A stretch of DNA of 5,475 nt, taken from contig CAZDHT010000314.1 in the NCBI GenBank assembly GCA_964505325.1, positions 1-5,475 of the forward strand, given 5' to 3'. Position numbers and translations under genes: made by a program. Source of the DNA: CAZDHT01 sp964505325. GTDB taxonomy: Bacteria; Planctomycetota; PUPC01. The notes beneath the pieces were generated by a model that ran no database searches, had not been told where the DNA came from, and saw only the letters and a program-made list of their open reading frames with translations. This document shows positions 4,965 through 5,475 of the stretch, piece by piece; within the stretch, counting starts at the first letter, position 1; every line of letters starts with the position of its first letter.

Positions 4965-5243
4965 CGTTACGTCTCCTTCCTGCCCAGTGGTTTGGGGTTC
5001 GACGTGGGCGACCGTGGTGGGCAGTGCCGCGTCGCCACGCTCCTTCTTGGCCGGTGCCTCGACCGGCGCGTCAATCCGCCGCCGCAGGCGCTGGGCACCG
5101 CGGATGCGGACCTCGCGCCGCGTGTCCAGATTGACGGCGTCCCACCCGCCGAACCGGCTCTCGCCGGTGATGCGGACCTTGGCCAGCTTGCCGCTGACCT
5201 TGGCGATGTAGGTGCCGCCAATCTCAACATCCTTCTTCTTCAT
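4404..5243 (-). CDS. Zn-ribbon and HARE-HTH DNA-binding protein with Lys/Ala-rich linker
   Basis: A 279-aa protein read leftward. Residues 1-56 form a compact, probably beta-rich basic domain (IGGTYIAKVSGKLAKVRI, then GGWDAVNLDTRREVRI) that I do not assign to a named family. Residues 57-93 are a low-complexity linker. Residues 95-125 are Lys/Ala-rich, like histone H1 tails. C133, C136, C148 and C150 (CKVC and CEC) form a likely zinc ribbon. Residues 207-279 match the HARE-HTH fold: SGLDAAAQVLAEAGEPLDTK, then MLEKGLWATSGKTPAATI, ending in FVKTDRGKFTVAK. HARE-HTH domains are winged helices thought to link DNA binding to chromatin or DNA-modification functions. The ATG at 5243 has AGGAGG (5249-5254) five bases upstream. 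The domain calls are good; the cellular role (nucleoid-like or regulatory) is inferred. A second start at codon 94 is listed separately. Confidence 0.88.
   Translation of the reverse strand: MKKKDVEIGGTYIAKVSGKLAKVRITGESRFGGWDAVNLDTRREVRIRGAQRLRRRIDAPVEAPAKKERGDAALPTTVAHVEPQTTGQEGDVTMAKQQSKKQGKKVANKAAAKKTAAKKATSKSAPVIRDGVCKVCGRFIRVVGKGRCECGQAYLVRGGKLTRINETPNGCVKGLPEAATLKQAEQVKAGTREAAPKAKRQRKDGKMSGLDAAAQVLAEAGEPLDTKTMVERMLEKGLWATSGKTPAATIYAAIIREIAKKGDASRFVKTDRGKFTVAK
4973..4978 (-). promoter_or_regulatory. Internal ribosome binding site within the HARE-HTH gene
   Basis: AAGGAG on the minus strand, 8 nt before the internal ATG at 4964. Its quality matches the site of the full-length start (AGGAGG, complement of 5249-5254, 5-nt spacer), so it is evidence for the shorter product. 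Confidence 0.6.
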
Positions 5244-5248
5244 CGTCG

Positions 5249-5254
5249 CCTCCT
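5249..5254 (-). promoter_or_regulatory. Ribosome binding site of the full-length HARE-HTH gene
   Basis: AGGAGG on the minus strand ends 5 nt before the ATG at 5243 and overlaps the TAG stop (5253-5255) of the upstream small gene, an arrangement typical of co-translated phage genes. Confidence 0.75.
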
Positions 5255-5474
5255 ACGGCTCCATGATGTCCACGATGTACCGGAGCAGCGCTCCGAGCTC
5301 GCGCTCCTGGACGCGGGCGCACTTGTCCGCGTTCAGGCCGCTCACCACGCCGAGCGCCGCGGTGATGATGGCGACCGCGCGGTCGTCCAGATGGTCCCGG
5401 TGCCAACCGGGCAGGATGACCTCGCCGTCGCTGTCCCACATCTCGTCCGCGACCTTGCGGACCACCGAGATGTC
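5253..5474 (-). CDS. Small protein of unknown function, 5' end outside window
   Basis: The frame is open to the right edge. The earliest visible start candidate (GTG at 5465) has no visible ribosome binding site, so the gene probably begins beyond the window. The visible 74 codons give a soluble acidic protein (VADEMWDSDGEVILPGWH, then a helical stretch AVAIITAALGVVSGLNADKC and a C-terminal helix ending RYIVDIMEP). I do not recognise a family. I chose this frame over the Arg-rich overlapping one at 5224-5439 because it has balanced composition, G/C-rich third positions and a natural alternation of hydrophobic and charged residues. Its TAG stop overlaps the AGGAGG of the HARE-HTH gene, with 9 bp between stop and start, so the two are probably one operon. 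Confidence 0.6.
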   Translation of the reverse strand, partial: DISVVRKVADEMWDSDGEVILPGWHRDHLDDRAVAIITAALGVVSGLNADKCARVQERELGALLRYIVDIMEP

Positions 5475-5475
5475 C

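Noticed and set aside
4495..5211. 238-aa + strand frame opposite the HARE-HTH gene
   Set aside because: Ser/Ala/Arg-rich antisense shadow. The opposite strand has zinc-ribbon cysteines, a HARE-HTH pattern and good ribosome binding sites.
5224..5439. 71-aa minus-strand frame overlapping the right-edge small gene
   Set aside because: Composition dominated by Arg/Gly/Pro/His; the other frame has natural composition and its stop fits the ribosome binding site of the next gene.

Overview
The window is gene-dense, GC-rich bacterial DNA (roughly 65% GC by eye, with coding frames strongly biased to G/C in the third position). Its gene content looks like a mobile element, either a phage/prophage or a plasmid-like element, rather than a housekeeping locus. 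It carries a DUF3987-type replication ATPase, a winged-helix regulator, a ParB-domain/DNA methyltransferase fusion, an HNH nuclease, a Zn-ribbon/HARE-HTH DNA-binding protein and a small unknown protein. The HARE-HTH protein with a Lys/Ala-rich linker, and the style of the DUF3987 protein, remind me of elements in Planctomycetota. That is an inference from family resemblance, and no rRNA or marker gene in the window tests it.

Layout on the + strand: positions 3-1763 hold the 3' part of a large replication (primase/helicase-like) gene that runs in from the left edge. Positions 1764-2183 hold no convincing gene. They contain a direct-repeat array (GGTGAANGAR, period about 10-11 bp), a 40-bp AT-rich core of 25% GC, inverted copies of the repeat on the far side, and then a GC-rich stretch with inverted CCCGTG/CACGGG hexamers. 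This is the textbook arrangement of an iteron-type origin beside its initiator gene, and it is the most interesting structure here. Positions 2184-4395 hold three genes joined by two 4-bp ATGA overlaps (winged-helix protein, ParB-methyltransferase, HNH nuclease), so they very probably form one translationally coupled operon.

Layout on the - strand: converging on that operon is a second operon read from the right edge. A small protein (5253-5474, open at the window edge) is followed by a 279-aa protein (4404-5243) with an N-terminal basic/beta-rich domain, a Lys/Ala-rich linker, a four-Cys zinc ribbon and a C-terminal HARE-HTH domain. An internal ATG at codon 94 has an excellent ribosome binding site of its own. 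The gene may therefore make two proteins, or it may be a fusion of two ancestral genes. The operons converge with only 8 bp between stop codons, and a strong hairpin (4351-4376) lies just past the end of the minus-strand gene.

Taken together the region reads as an element's replication and DNA-modification segment: an ATPase that may act at the adjacent repeat array, a probable local regulator, an adenine-type methyltransferase that could protect or mark the element's DNA, a nuclease, and a chromatin-like DNA-binding protein. No virion structural, integrase or partition gene is visible, so phage and plasmid cannot be told apart from this window.
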